This document shows, piece after piece, positions 45,535 to 54,206 of a stretch of 64,000 bases of DNA. The notes beneath the pieces were generated by a model. The model was not told the DNA's origin. It saw only the letters and a program-made list of their open reading frames with translations, and searched no databases. The position numbers and the translations under genes are program-made. The DNA is from Hungatella sp. UBA3048 (lineage in GTDB: Bacteria > Bacillota > Clostridia > Lachnospirales > Lachnospiraceae): NCBI GenBank assembly GCA_002367105.1, contig DFCS01000051.1:234996-298995 (forward strand). The letters run 5' to 3'. Each line of letters begins with the position of its first letter. Position 1 is the first letter of the stretch.

Positions 45535-46650
45535 ATGAAAAAACGTGTTTTAGCTTTAGGCTGCGGTCTTATGGCGGCAGCAACTATCCTGGCAGGGTGT
45601 TCATCCAATTTAAAACAGGCACCAACTACTGCAGCACCGACAGAGGCTGCAACAACGGAAGCACCTACCACACAGGCTGAGACCACCACAGAAGCTGCAA
45701 AGACTGAAGCAGCAGGCGGCGCGCTCTCTACCGGTTATGCAGCAATTTCTTCCATCGGCAAATCCACAGATGCCGGCGAAAAAGATGGTCTTGCTGAAGT
45801 AGATACCATGTTCGCAGCCGTATTAGTAGATGGCAGCGGTAAGATTGTAGACTGTAAAATTGATTCCGTTCAGACCAAAGTGAATTTCTCCAAAGAAGGA
45901 AAACTTCTTACAGATCTTGGTACCGTTGTGGAATCCAAGAATGAGCTGGGAGAAAAATATGGTATGAAAAAAGCTTCCGGTATCGGCAAAGAGTGGAACG
46001 AGCAGGCTGATGGCTTTGCTAAGTATGTAATCGGAAAAACTGCCGATGAAGTAAAAGGAATTGCCGTTTCTGCTGATGGTGTTGCAGATGATGCAGACTT
46101 AAAGGCTACCATTACTGTTCATATCGGAGACTTTATCAATGTTGTTGAGCAGGCTGTTGCAAATGCTAAGAGCGCAGGCGCTCAGACAGGCGACAAGCTG
46201 GGTTATGGTATCGTAACAGGCATCAGCAAGTCCAAAGATGCAGCTGCAGATGCTGACGGTGTGGCTCAGGCATATTCAACCTACACAATTGCAAGCTTTG
46301 GCGCAGACAGCAAGATTACAAGCTGTGTGATTGACGCTTCTCAGGTCAATGTAAACTTCGACGCTGCCGGTAAAATCACCAGCGATTTAAAAGCTGCTGA
46401 TTTCAAGACCAAAAATCAGTTAGGTGAAGCCTATGGCATGAAAAAAGCTTCCGCAATCGGTAAAGAATGGAATGAGCAGGCAGCTAGTTTCGCAGCTTAT
46501 GCAACTGGCAAAACAGCCAGCGAGATCACAGGTCTTGCAATTGATGAAAAAGAAGGTGCTCCTACTGATGCCGATTTAAAAGCCAGTGTAACCGTTGGTA
46601 TCGGTGACTTCCAGGCAGGTATCTCCAAGGCAGAAGCTAATGCAAAATAA
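45535..46650 (+). CDS. pplA: PplA-like lipoprotein with two FMN-binding domains
   Basis: This 371-residue surface lipoprotein (lipobox Cys22, LAGC) has a Thr/Ala/Glu-rich spacer of about 45 residues and two homologous FMN-binding domains (about 65-215 and 220-371). Each repeat shows ELGEKYGMKKAS or QLGEAYGMKKAS, GKEWNEQA, and a site DADLKATIT or DADLKASVT that corresponds to the ApbE flavinylation motif, with Lys where Gly is usual. It would carry covalent FMN and pass electrons across the wall to extracellular acceptors, as PplA does in Listeria. ATG follows AAGGAGG. The next gene encodes its flavin transferase. Confidence 0.92.
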   Translation: MKKRVLALGCGLMAAATILAGCSSNLKQAPTTAAPTEAATTEAPTTQAETTTEAAKTEAAGGALSTGYAAISSIGKSTDAGEKDGLAEVDTMFAAVLVDGSGKIVDCKIDSVQTKVNFSKEGKLLTDLGTVVESKNELGEKYGMKKASGIGKEWNEQADGFAKYVIGKTADEVKGIAVSADGVADDADLKATITVHIGDFINVVEQAVANAKSAGAQTGDKLGYGIVTGISKSKDAAADADGVAQAYSTYTIASFGADSKITSCVIDASQVNVNFDAAGKITSDLKAADFKTKNQLGEAYGMKKASAIGKEWNEQAASFAAYATGKTASEITGLAIDEKEGAPTDADLKASVTVGIGDFQAGISKAEANAK

Positions 46651-47713
46651 AAAAGCAGTAAAATTTTTAATAATTGCCGGAACTCTGGCAGCGCTTACTA
46701 TGGCGGCGGTTAATACCGCCGCCATAGGAGCTAAAAAGGATCAAAGATTTCACGCCGAGTTCTTAAAACTTTTCGATACGGTCACCCAGATCGTCGGATA
46801 TGCAAAGAATAAAGAGGAATTTACCCAGATTGCCACGGACGTTCATGATGAGCTGGAGACGTACCATAAGCTATATGATATTTACAATGATTATGACGGT
46901 ATAAACAATATTAAGACCATCAATGATAACGCCGGTAAAAGTCCCGTGAAAGTCGACCAGAAGATCATAGATATGTTAAAGGTGGCGGAAGAAGCCTATG
47001 AAAAAACAGACGGCAAAGTAAATGTAGCCATGGGAAGTGTTCTGTCCATCTGGCACGACTATCGCACAAAGGGCATAGATAACCCGGAGGCCGCCCAGGT
47101 TCCCCCTATGGACAAACTGAAAGAGGCAGCCCTACATACGGATTTTTCTAAGGTCATCATAGATGAAGATGCCTCCACCGTTTATCTGGAGGACCCTGAT
47201 ATGCGTTTAGACGTGGGAGCCATTGCAAAAGGCTACGCCACGGAACTGGCTGCAAGATCTCTGGAAGCCAGGGGGATTGACCATGTTCTTCTCAGTGTCG
47301 GAGGCAATATCCGTGCCGTAGGTATCCGGGGAGACGGAAATCCCTGGAAGCTGGATATCCAAAATCCGGATCTTGACAGTGATAAAAAGTCCATTGATAC
47401 TTTGGATTTAGACGGCTTATCTCTCGTCAGCAGCGGTGATTACGAAAGGTATTACATTGTAGATGGAGTGAAATACCACCATATTATCGACCCTGAGACA
47501 CTGATACCTGCAGCATACTTCCGGGCAGTTTCCGTTGTTTGCAGAGACTCTGGCTGGGCAGATGCGCTGTCTACCGCCATATTTAATATGCCCTATGAAG
47601 AGGGACTGGCTATGATTGAAGATATGAAGGGTGTAGAAGCGATGTGGGTTCTGCCGGATAGCACCATCAAAACCAGCAGCGGCTACGAAGCGTACCGCAG
47701 CCATGACCGTTAG
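46640..47713 (+). CDS. fmnB: FAD:protein FMN transferase (ApbE/FmnB)
   Basis: This 357-residue enzyme attaches FMN from FAD to a Thr or Ser of exported flavoproteins. An N-terminal membrane anchor (LIIAGTLAALTMAAVNTAA) puts it outside the membrane. ApbE motifs: KVNVAMGSVLSIW, LDVGAIAKGYATELAAR, LLSVGGNIRAVG, VSSGDYERYY, HHIIDPETLIPA. The start ATG 46640 lies inside the end of pplA (11-base overlap), so enzyme and substrate are co-translated. Confidence 0.94.
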   Translation: MQNKKAVKFLIIAGTLAALTMAAVNTAAIGAKKDQRFHAEFLKLFDTVTQIVGYAKNKEEFTQIATDVHDELETYHKLYDIYNDYDGINNIKTINDNAGKSPVKVDQKIIDMLKVAEEAYEKTDGKVNVAMGSVLSIWHDYRTKGIDNPEAAQVPPMDKLKEAALHTDFSKVIIDEDASTVYLEDPDMRLDVGAIAKGYATELAARSLEARGIDHVLLSVGGNIRAVGIRGDGNPWKLDIQNPDLDSDKKSIDTLDLDGLSLVSSGDYERYYIVDGVKYHHIIDPETLIPAAYFRAVSVVCRDSGWADALSTAIFNMPYEEGLAMIEDMKGVEAMWVLPDSTIKTSSGYEAYRSHDR

Positions 47714-47721
47714 GAGGCCAT

Positions 47722-49452
47722 ATGTCATACCGAGGACTACAGGATTTTATTCATAAATTGGAAGAGAGAGGGGAACTGATCCGGGTGACGGAGAATGTAT
47801 CCCCTTTCCTGGAAATAACAGAGATCACAGACAGGGTCTGCAAGTCAGAAAGTAACAGTGGCAAAGCGCTTTTGTTTGAACATGTGGAGGGCTCTCCCTA
47901 TCCGGTGCTGATGAACGCCTTTGGCACCGATAAGCGGATGGCCCTTTCTCTTGGTGCGGATAACTTAGACGATATCGCAGCGGAAATAGGAGCCTATCTG
48001 GATTTTGGGAATTATACATCGTTTCTAAAGCTGCTCTCTTTTACACCAAAGCTCCTGCGCCTGTTATGCTGCTTTCCTCTCAGGAGCCGGTTTCATATAA
48101 AAAGGCCCGGCTGCCAGGAGGTTATTGAGCGAGATCCAGACTTAGGACAGCTGCCGGTTCTGCATTGCTGGCCTCTTGACGGAGGGCGTTTCTTTACACT
48201 TCCCCTTGTCTTTACAAAATATCCGGATACAAAGCTTCAAAACATAGGCATGTACCGGATGCAGGTGCTGGATTCCAAGACAACGGCCATGCACTGGCAG
48301 AAACACAAGGATGGTGCCGGTATTTATGAAGCATACCGGAAGAAAGGCTGTCCCATGCCCGTATCCGTAGCACTTGGATGCGACCCGGCTGTGACTTATG
48401 CTTCCACAGCACCTCTTCCGCCGAAACTGGATGAGATGATGCTGGCCGGATTCTTAAGAAAAAAGCCCGTAAAAATGGTGAAATGCATCACCAACGATCT
48501 CTACGTGCCGGAGGATGCGGAATTTGTACTGGAAGGCTATGTAGATCCTCAGGAAGAGCTGGTCTGGGAAGGACCATTCGGAGATCATACCGGATATTAT
48601 TCCCTGGCTGACTGGTATCCTAAATTTCATGTTACAACGGTTACCCGTAAAAAACATCCTGTCTATCCTGCCACAGTAGTGGGCAAACCTCCTATGGAAG
48701 ACTGCTATATGGCAAAGGCTACAGAACGCATCTTCCTTCCTGTGTTAAAAACAGCGATTCCCGAGCTGCAGGATATCCATTTGCCATTTGAAGGAGTCTT
48801 CCATAACTGCGCAGTAGTGTCGGTGAAGTCAGCCTATCCGGGAGCTGCCAGAACCGTCATGAACGCCATATGGGGCATGGGACAGATGAGAACTGCAAAG
48901 ATGATCGTGGCGGTCGATGAAACCATAGATCCAAGTGATGCGAAAGCTGTCTGGCATGAAGTACTGCACTATGCCAATCCGGAGGAAGATTTTGTGGTCA
49001 GCAAAGGGCCATTAGATGCTTTGGATCACTCTTCCGATTATCCTCTGTATGGCGGACGGCTTGGCATAGATGCTACCAGCAAAGGGAAAGAAACATTTAC
49101 CGAAGGAGCACTGGAAATCGTTCCTATCCGCAAGGAACAGGCCTGGGGCGGAAGGGAAAAAGCCCTTGCCTTGCTGGAAGAAAAAAAGGCTTCTCTCATT
49201 TTAGTTGTGGACGAGGATGTAGACCCGTCGGATCATTCCACAGTCATGTGGCGGGTATTCAATAATATTGACGTCACCAGAGATATGTTTACGGATGGCA
49301 GGCGGGCGGCTTTCGATGCCACAAGAAAGCGTCTGGAGGAGGGACTTTCCCGTCCCTGGCCGGAAGATATTGTGATGACGGATGAAATCAAAAAAAAGGT
49401 ATCAGCGAAATGGAGTGCTTATGGGATCGATCATTGGAAAAATAGTAAATAA
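47722..49452 (+). CDS. UbiD-family prenylated-FMN-dependent (de)carboxylase
   Basis: This 576-residue member of the UbiD family removes the carboxyl group of a prenylated aromatic acid using prenyl-FMN supplied by UbiX. It includes VLMNAFGTDKRMALSLG, ALGCDPAVTYASTAPLP, EFVLEGYVDPQEELVWEGPFGDHTGYYS and VGKPPMEDCYMAKATERI; the E-x-x-x-E region around EGPFGDHTG fits the catalytic site. It resembles MqnL of the futalosine menaquinone route as much as ubiquinone UbiD. ATG 47722 follows TAGGAGG, 8 bases after fmnB, so the EET and quinone genes form one operon. Confidence 0.92.
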   Translation: MSYRGLQDFIHKLEERGELIRVTENVSPFLEITEITDRVCKSESNSGKALLFEHVEGSPYPVLMNAFGTDKRMALSLGADNLDDIAAEIGAYLDFGNYTSFLKLLSFTPKLLRLLCCFPLRSRFHIKRPGCQEVIERDPDLGQLPVLHCWPLDGGRFFTLPLVFTKYPDTKLQNIGMYRMQVLDSKTTAMHWQKHKDGAGIYEAYRKKGCPMPVSVALGCDPAVTYASTAPLPPKLDEMMLAGFLRKKPVKMVKCITNDLYVPEDAEFVLEGYVDPQEELVWEGPFGDHTGYYSLADWYPKFHVTTVTRKKHPVYPATVVGKPPMEDCYMAKATERIFLPVLKTAIPELQDIHLPFEGVFHNCAVVSVKSAYPGAARTVMNAIWGMGQMRTAKMIVAVDETIDPSDAKAVWHEVLHYANPEEDFVVSKGPLDALDHSSDYPLYGGRLGIDATSKGKETFTEGALEIVPIRKEQAWGGREKALALLEEKKASLILVVDEDVDPSDHSTVMWRVFNNIDVTRDMFTDGRRAAFDATRKRLEEGLSRPWPEDIVMTDEIKKKVSAKWSAYGIDHWKNSK

Positions 49453-50299
49453 ATTAAATGAATACGGGAAGCTGGTCATGTTCAGCCATACCATCTTTTC
49501 CCTGGCCTTTGCCGCAGTAGCCCTGCTTGCTGTTTCCGGCGGCCGGCCGGATCCAAACGTCGTATTCTGGGCTGCCCTTGCCTTTTTAAGCGCCAGAACA
49601 GGCGCCAATGCCTTAAACCGGGTGGTCGATGCCAGGATCGACGAAAAAAACCCCAGAACAGCAAGCCGCCAGATTCCAAAAGGACAGATTGGAAAAAAGG
49701 AAACCCTGGTTCTGGTGGCAGCCTGCTTTCTGGTTATGGTGTTCAGCGCCTCCCGTTTAAACCCGCTATGCCTCTTCCTCTCTCCTCTGGCCTTGTTCCT
49801 GATGACAATCTACTCCTACACAAAACGATTCACCTGGACATGCCATCTGGTTCTGGGGATCACATGCGCCTGCGCTCCCGTAGGGGCCTGGCTGGCGGTA
49901 ACGGGGAAGTTTTCTCTGATACCGCTTTTCTTTGGTGCCGCCAACTGCCTCTGGACTGCGGGATTCGATATTATCTATGGCTCTCAGGATTATGAATTTG
50001 ATAGGGCAAACGGGCTCCATTCCATTCCGGTGCAGTTTGGCGTGAGAGGCGGATTATGGATCAGTACCCTGTTCCATGTGACTGCACTGCTTTGCCTGTG
50101 TATTGCCGGAGTACTGCTCTATCCCCAGTTTGGTGTGCTCTATGGTACCGGCCTGGGGATTATCGCGGTCCTTATGGTGATTCAGCACCGGCTGGTATCA
50201 CCGGATCATCTGGAAAATGTCAATATCGCGTCCTACAGCATCAGCCAGATCACCAGTATCGTGCTTCTGGTCTTCGGATCTCTGGATGTATACTTATAA
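49421..50299 (+). CDS. UbiA-family prenyltransferase (DmkA/MqnP-like)
   Basis: This 292-residue integral membrane enzyme attaches the polyprenyl chain to an aromatic acid. The first Asp motif is NRVVDARIDEKNPRTASR and the second DIIYGSQDYEFDR, with about eight helices. ATG 49421 follows TGGAGTG and overlaps ubiD by 32 bases. Because a UbiD and a UbiX accompany it, prenylation here probably leaves the carboxyl group on the ring, unlike MenA, which removes it. Confidence 0.91.
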   Translation: MGSIIGKIVNKLNEYGKLVMFSHTIFSLAFAAVALLAVSGGRPDPNVVFWAALAFLSARTGANALNRVVDARIDEKNPRTASRQIPKGQIGKKETLVLVAACFLVMVFSASRLNPLCLFLSPLALFLMTIYSYTKRFTWTCHLVLGITCACAPVGAWLAVTGKFSLIPLFFGAANCLWTAGFDIIYGSQDYEFDRANGLHSIPVQFGVRGGLWISTLFHVTALLCLCIAGVLLYPQFGVLYGTGLGIIAVLMVIQHRLVSPDHLENVNIASYSISQITSIVLLVFGSLDVYL

Positions 50300-50326
50300 T
50301 ACAATGGAAAGGGAAAGAAGCAGTCT

Positions 50327-50911
50327 ATGAAACAATATGTAGTTGGAATTACAGGAGCCAGCGGCAGCATTTACGGCCTTCGGACAGTAGAAGCATTGCT
50401 GGAAGGCGGAGCCAGAGTACGGCTCATCTTTACAGGAACAGGGGAAAAGGTGGTGGCCTATGAAACCGGACGGGAAGCTGGAGAATGGATCGATGATTTT
50501 AAGAAACGTTTTAGAGGTCAGATTATCCTGGAAGATAACAACGATCTGTTTTCCGCGGCTGCCAGCGGTTCCCATCTGACAGATGGTATGATTATCGCAC
50601 CATGCTCCATGTCAAAGCTGGCCCACATTGCGGCAGGAATTACACCGGATTTAATGACCCGGGCTGCCGATGTGGCGTTAAAGCAGCGGCGTCCTCTGGT
50701 GTTGATGCCCAGGGAAACGCCCCTGTCCCAGATTCATTTGAAAAATATGCTGACACTGGCAGAGTGCGGAGCTTTTATTGTTCCCGCTATGCCGGCCTTT
50801 TACCAGAAGCCAAAAAGCCTTGACGACATGGCGGATTTTATGGCCGGCCGGGTACTTGATTGCCTGGGGGTGGAAAACCGACGGTACCCCAGATGGAAAG
50901 AAGAAGAGTAA
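50327..50911 (+). CDS. ubiX: UbiX flavin prenyltransferase
   Basis: This 194-residue flavoprotein makes prenyl-FMN for UbiD from FMN and dimethylallyl phosphate. Hallmarks are ITGASGSIYGLRTVEAL, IIAPCSMSKLAHIAAGI, RRPLVLMPRETPLSQIHLKNML and the C-terminal FYQKPKSLDDMADFMAGRVLD. Two other neighbours, fmnB and pplA, also use FMN, so the locus is flavin-centred. It is 28 bases after the UbiA gene. Confidence 0.95.
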   Translation: MKQYVVGITGASGSIYGLRTVEALLEGGARVRLIFTGTGEKVVAYETGREAGEWIDDFKKRFRGQIILEDNNDLFSAAASGSHLTDGMIIAPCSMSKLAHIAAGITPDLMTRAADVALKQRRPLVLMPRETPLSQIHLKNMLTLAECGAFIVPAMPAFYQKPKSLDDMADFMAGRVLDCLGVENRRYPRWKEEE

Positions 50912-50946
50912 GAAATAAAGCAAACGGATTAACCAAAGGAGAATTT

Positions 50947-51921
50947 ATGAAAAAATCTGGAAAAAGTGTTAAGAACCATTATTTATTAGGCCGTACGGGT
51001 ATTCTAGCGGCATTGCTTGGCTGTACAGCGGCGGTTATCCTGGGCGGATGCGCCAGCAAGGCAAAGACACCCGTCGATACCACCGTTCATTTGGGAGTCA
51101 TGTATTCTTCCGATATTGTCCCCCTTACCATCATCACGGAACAGGGGCTTGACAAAAAGTACGGAGTCCAGTTGGATATGCAGGTATTCTCTTCTGCAAA
51201 GGACCGGGATGCAGCTCTTCAGGCAGGGGAATTAGACGGGGTCTTTACGGACTTTATCGGTCTGTGTATGTATCAGAATGCAGGACTGGACGTCAAGGCA
51301 ACCGGATGCACTGACGGGGATTATGTTCTGCTGGCTGGTAAGGATACCGGAATTACTTCCCTGGAAAATGCAGCGGGAAAAAGTATTGCTATCTCAGAAA
51401 ACACGCTGATTGAGTATTCCCTGGATTATATTCTAACGAATGCCGGGTTAGATGATACATATTTAGACAAGCAGGTGGTACCGCGGATCCCTGACAGACT
51501 TGAAATGCTGCGAAACGGCAAGATCGATCTGGTTCTTCTGCCGGAACCATTCTCCACCCTGGCAATCAAGGATGGAGCGGTAGTTCTTGGAAGTGCCAAT
51601 ACCGACGGTCTGTATCCGGCCGTATCTGCCTTTACAAAGAAAGCCATCGATGAAAAATCCGATACCATAAAAAAGATGTATCAGGCATACGATGAGGCGG
51701 TTAATTATCTGAATACCACACCGTTAGAAGAATATGAAGCCACAATCATCAAGGCGGCAGGCTATCCGGAAGAACTCACCGGTAATATTAAGCTGCCGGA
51801 CTACCGGAAAAATGAGCTGCCAAAGGCGTCTGACTTGCAGGAAGCCGTGGAATGGGCAGCTAAGAAGGGGTTATGCAGCCCGGATTTAAAGCCTGATCAA
51901 CTGAACGGAGAATTGAAATAG
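50947..51921 (+). CDS. NMT1/SsuA-type ABC substrate-binding lipoprotein
   Basis: This 324-residue lipoprotein (lipobox Cys35, LGGC) has a type II binding fold. It shows VHLGVMYSSDIVPLTIITEQGLDKKYGV, a D-G-V-F-T-D-F segment and SLENAAGKSIAISENTLIEYSLDYIL, as in SsuA/TauA/THI5 proteins. ATG 50947 follows AAAGGAG. It is co-encoded with ubiX upstream and the importer subunits downstream. Proteins of this class bind small organic acids, aromatic acids or sulfonates. From context I propose an aromatic quinone precursor. Confidence 0.88.
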   Translation: MKKSGKSVKNHYLLGRTGILAALLGCTAAVILGGCASKAKTPVDTTVHLGVMYSSDIVPLTIITEQGLDKKYGVQLDMQVFSSAKDRDAALQAGELDGVFTDFIGLCMYQNAGLDVKATGCTDGDYVLLAGKDTGITSLENAAGKSIAISENTLIEYSLDYILTNAGLDDTYLDKQVVPRIPDRLEMLRNGKIDLVLLPEPFSTLAIKDGAVVLGSANTDGLYPAVSAFTKKAIDEKSDTIKKMYQAYDEAVNYLNTTPLEEYEATIIKAAGYPEELTGNIKLPDYRKNELPKASDLQEAVEWAAKKGLCSPDLKPDQLNGELK

Positions 51922-51948
51922 AAACCTAAGAAAAACGGAGGGAGCCAG

Positions 51949-52686
51949 ATGCTGAAAGTAAAAGATATCTCTGTCACATATGGGAAAGGCGGGATGCATA
52001 AGGTCATTGACCAGGTGTCCTGGCAGCTGGAGACCGGAACGGTCCTGGCTGTTGCAGGTCCCTCCGGCTGCGGAAAATCTACCATGGTTCACGCCCTGGC
52101 AGGTATACTGCCTTATACGGGCTCCATCACACTGGACGGCAACGGACTTGACCCCGGAACGTGTTCTATCGGGCTGATCCCTCAAAACTACGGGCTGCTT
52201 CCCTGGAAAACAGTAAAGGAAAACTGCCTGTTTACAGCCAAAATCCGTGGAAATACCCACGATCTGGAAAAGCAGCTTTTCAGTCTGTGCAAAGAGCTGG
52301 GAATTGACGGACTATTAGAACGTTATCCCGGAACATTAAGCGGCGGCCAGGCGCAGCGTGTGGCTCTTGCAAGAGCCTTTCTTATGAATCCGGAACTTCT
52401 CCTCATGGACGAGCCTTTCGCTGCTCTGGATATTGCGGCGGCTCTGGCAGCAAGGGAACTGTTTCTGCGGGTCTGGAAAGAAAAAAAGCCCACTGCAGTC
52501 ATAGTCACGCATCGGGTGGAAGACGCCCTTTACCTTGCCCATAATATCGCAGTTATGAAACGGGGCGGCGGCTTCAATCTTTTCAGTGAAAATCCATGGC
52601 AGGGTGTTAAACGTCCCTCAGAAGCAGCATATGCTGAATTTGAACAGCATATCACGGAGAAAATCATAAAGGCGGATGAGATATGA
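51949..52686 (+). CDS. ABC transporter ATPase (SsuB/TauB-like)
   Basis: This 245-residue ATP-binding subunit has Walker A AGPSGCGKSTMVH, signature LSGGQAQRVALARA, Walker B LLLMDEPFAALD and a switch His in VIVTHRVEDALY. ATG follows CGGAGGG. It shares ATGA with the permease that follows and lies 27 bases after the binding protein. Confidence 0.95.
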   Translation: MLKVKDISVTYGKGGMHKVIDQVSWQLETGTVLAVAGPSGCGKSTMVHALAGILPYTGSITLDGNGLDPGTCSIGLIPQNYGLLPWKTVKENCLFTAKIRGNTHDLEKQLFSLCKELGIDGLLERYPGTLSGGQAQRVALARAFLMNPELLLMDEPFAALDIAAALAARELFLRVWKEKKPTAVIVTHRVEDALYLAHNIAVMKRGGGFNLFSENPWQGVKRPSEAAYAEFEQHITEKIIKADEI

Positions 52687-53420
52687 GAAAAAAAATGTGG
52701 GTCTTTATAAAGGGGTTTTTACTTGTAAATCTGCTCTGGTTCCTTCTCGCCGCCCTTCTGTCCACCTCTGTGCTTCCTGGTCCGCTAACGGTCTATGGCA
52801 AGTTCAGCCAGGTGGTAAACGGGGGACTTTGGCTTCATATAGGAGCCAGCTTAGGCCGTGTGGCGGCAGGCCTCTCCCTTGCCCTCCTCATCGGCGTACC
52901 TGTTGGAATCTTCATGGCCTCTTCTGCCATCGCCAACCGCATCCTTCACCCTCTGGTGTACTTTTCCTACCCAGTTCCCAAAACCGCACTGCTTCCGGTC
53001 TGTATGCTGCTTTTAGGGCTTGGCAATGGCTCTAAAATTCTCATCATCGTCCTGACTACGGTATTCCAGATCATTGTGGCTGTCCGGGATGCGGCGGAGC
53101 ATATTGATCAGGGAATTTATTATGTGGCAAAAAGTGCAGGTGCCCGCAAAAGAAGTATCTTAAAGGATATCACCCTGCCTGCGGTACTGCCGGAGCTGTT
53201 CACCAGCATTCGGATTGGAACAGGAACCTCCTTAGCCATCCTTTTAATTGTAGAAGCTTATGGAACCCGCTGGGGAATGGGCTACTACATTCTGGACGCA
53301 TGGTCCAGGATTAACTACATTCAGATGTACGGCGGCATAGTCATCATGTCGGTGGTAGGAGCCGCATTATTCTGGATATTGGATGGAATTCAGTGGGCGT
53401 TGTGCAAGGGAACGAGGTAA
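52683..53420 (+). CDS. ABC transporter permease (SsuC/TauC-like)
   Basis: This 245-residue membrane subunit has about six helices. The SsuC-type features are LHIGASLGRVAAGLSLALLIGVPVGIFMA and the coupling loop KSAGARKRSILKDITLPAVLPEL. Its start overlaps the ATPase stop (ATGA). It is the last gene before a strong terminator, so the operon seems to run from ndh2 at 42.5 kb to here. Confidence 0.94.
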   Translation: MRKKMWVFIKGFLLVNLLWFLLAALLSTSVLPGPLTVYGKFSQVVNGGLWLHIGASLGRVAAGLSLALLIGVPVGIFMASSAIANRILHPLVYFSYPVPKTALLPVCMLLLGLGNGSKILIIVLTTVFQIIVAVRDAAEHIDQGIYYVAKSAGARKRSILKDITLPAVLPELFTSIRIGTGTSLAILLIVEAYGTRWGMGYYILDAWSRINYIQMYGGIVIMSVVGAALFWILDGIQWALCKGTR

Positions 53421-53451
53421 CGCTTAAACCTACGATCGGCTTCTGAGATCT

Positions 53452-53485
53452 GCCGCAGGATAGTTCGGTATCCTGCGGCTTTTTT
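53452..53485 (+). terminator. Strong terminator ending the EET/quinone operon
   Basis: GCCGCAGGATA (53452-53462) pairs perfectly with TATCCTGCGGC (53469-53479), loop GTTCGG, followed by six T residues. No comparable terminator was seen inside 42.5-53.4 kb. Confidence 0.92.
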
Positions 53486-53612
53486 CATGCCCTGCCCGCC
53501 CCTTTTCCTCCCGTTCCATTGGCCTTAAAATTGCTGTGAACGAAATTGCTATGACGTTGGAGCAGACTAAATTTAGCCTGTACCATAGTTTGGTTCTGTT
53601 TGTCGGGGTAAG

Positions 53613-54089
53613 TTAAAAATTAAATTCATCTTCCCAATGAAAGGTTCCTGATTCCTCCAAACTCATAGGCCAGTGGCAGCACCAATCCGGTACACTGGGA
53701 GTTTCCACCCTGTCCAGACTCGGCGTATACGGCTTTATATCAAGTACAGGCGTACCATCATTCGCATCAATATATGCTATTTGAATAATACCCTTTTCAT
53801 AGTCTATATGAATAACTTGTGCGGCTGACAGCGCAAGCGGATTAGGGCGAACCGGCGATCTTGTAGCGAATATACCCATTACTGCAGGAGATTTTTTATA
53901 AGGCTGCGGGGTTTCAATGGTATTCCTCATTTGCTCGTTATCAAAGTCGCTGAACCACCAAATAACACTAAGATGGCTGAACCCATCTAACGCCTGCAAG
54001 GCTGGAATATTCTTCGGTTCAAGCTCAATGAACATTCCTTCTTCGTTGACATTGATTTTACCAATAGGGGTTACATGAAAATTTTGCAT
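53613..54089 (-). CDS. tRNA (N6-threonylcarbamoyladenosine37-N6)-methyltransferase family (TrmO/TsaA)
   Basis: This 158-residue YaeB/TrmO-fold protein has the signature GIFATRSPVRPNPLALSAAQV, with DGFSHLSVIWWF before it and LDIKPYTPSLD after it. TrmO methylates t6A37 of some tRNAs with S-adenosylmethionine. This is the short single-domain form, and its substrate may differ from that of E. coli TrmO. ATG 54087-54089 follows GGAGGAA. It lies downstream of the MerR gene on the same strand but behind its terminator. Confidence 0.9.
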   Translation of the reverse strand: MQNFHVTPIGKINVNEEGMFIELEPKNIPALQALDGFSHLSVIWWFSDFDNEQMRNTIETPQPYKKSPAVMGIFATRSPVRPNPLALSAAQVIHIDYEKGIIQIAYIDANDGTPVLDIKPYTPSLDRVETPSVPDWCCHWPMSLEESGTFHWEDEFNF

Positions 54090-54167
54090 CGTACGTTCCT
54101 CCACATTATTTTTATTTTACTGTAAATCAAATGTAAACCCTCACATCATGTGAGAGTCAATATGAAA

Positions 54168-54205
54168 AAAAAGCGTCCTGCAATTATTTTTGCAAGACGC
54201 TTTTT
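54168..54205 (-). terminator. Terminator of the MerR-family gene
   Basis: AAAAAGCGTC (54168-54177) pairs with GACGCTTTTT (54196-54205), with an extra TGCA/TGCA pairing inside past a C-A mismatch. It directly follows the MerR stop codon. Confidence 0.83.
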
Positions 54206-54206
54206 G

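Noticed and set aside
47722..50911. Ubiquinone biosynthesis
   Set aside because: UbiA, UbiD and UbiX homologues are present, but the host is an anaerobic Firmicute and none of the hydroxylases or methyltransferases of ubiquinone synthesis are here; a demethylmenaquinone-type product fits better.
53507..53612. Possible gene fragment after the EET operon
   Set aside because: A short frame (MTLEQTKFSLYHSLVLF) is visible, but it has no family match that I know and is too short to support.
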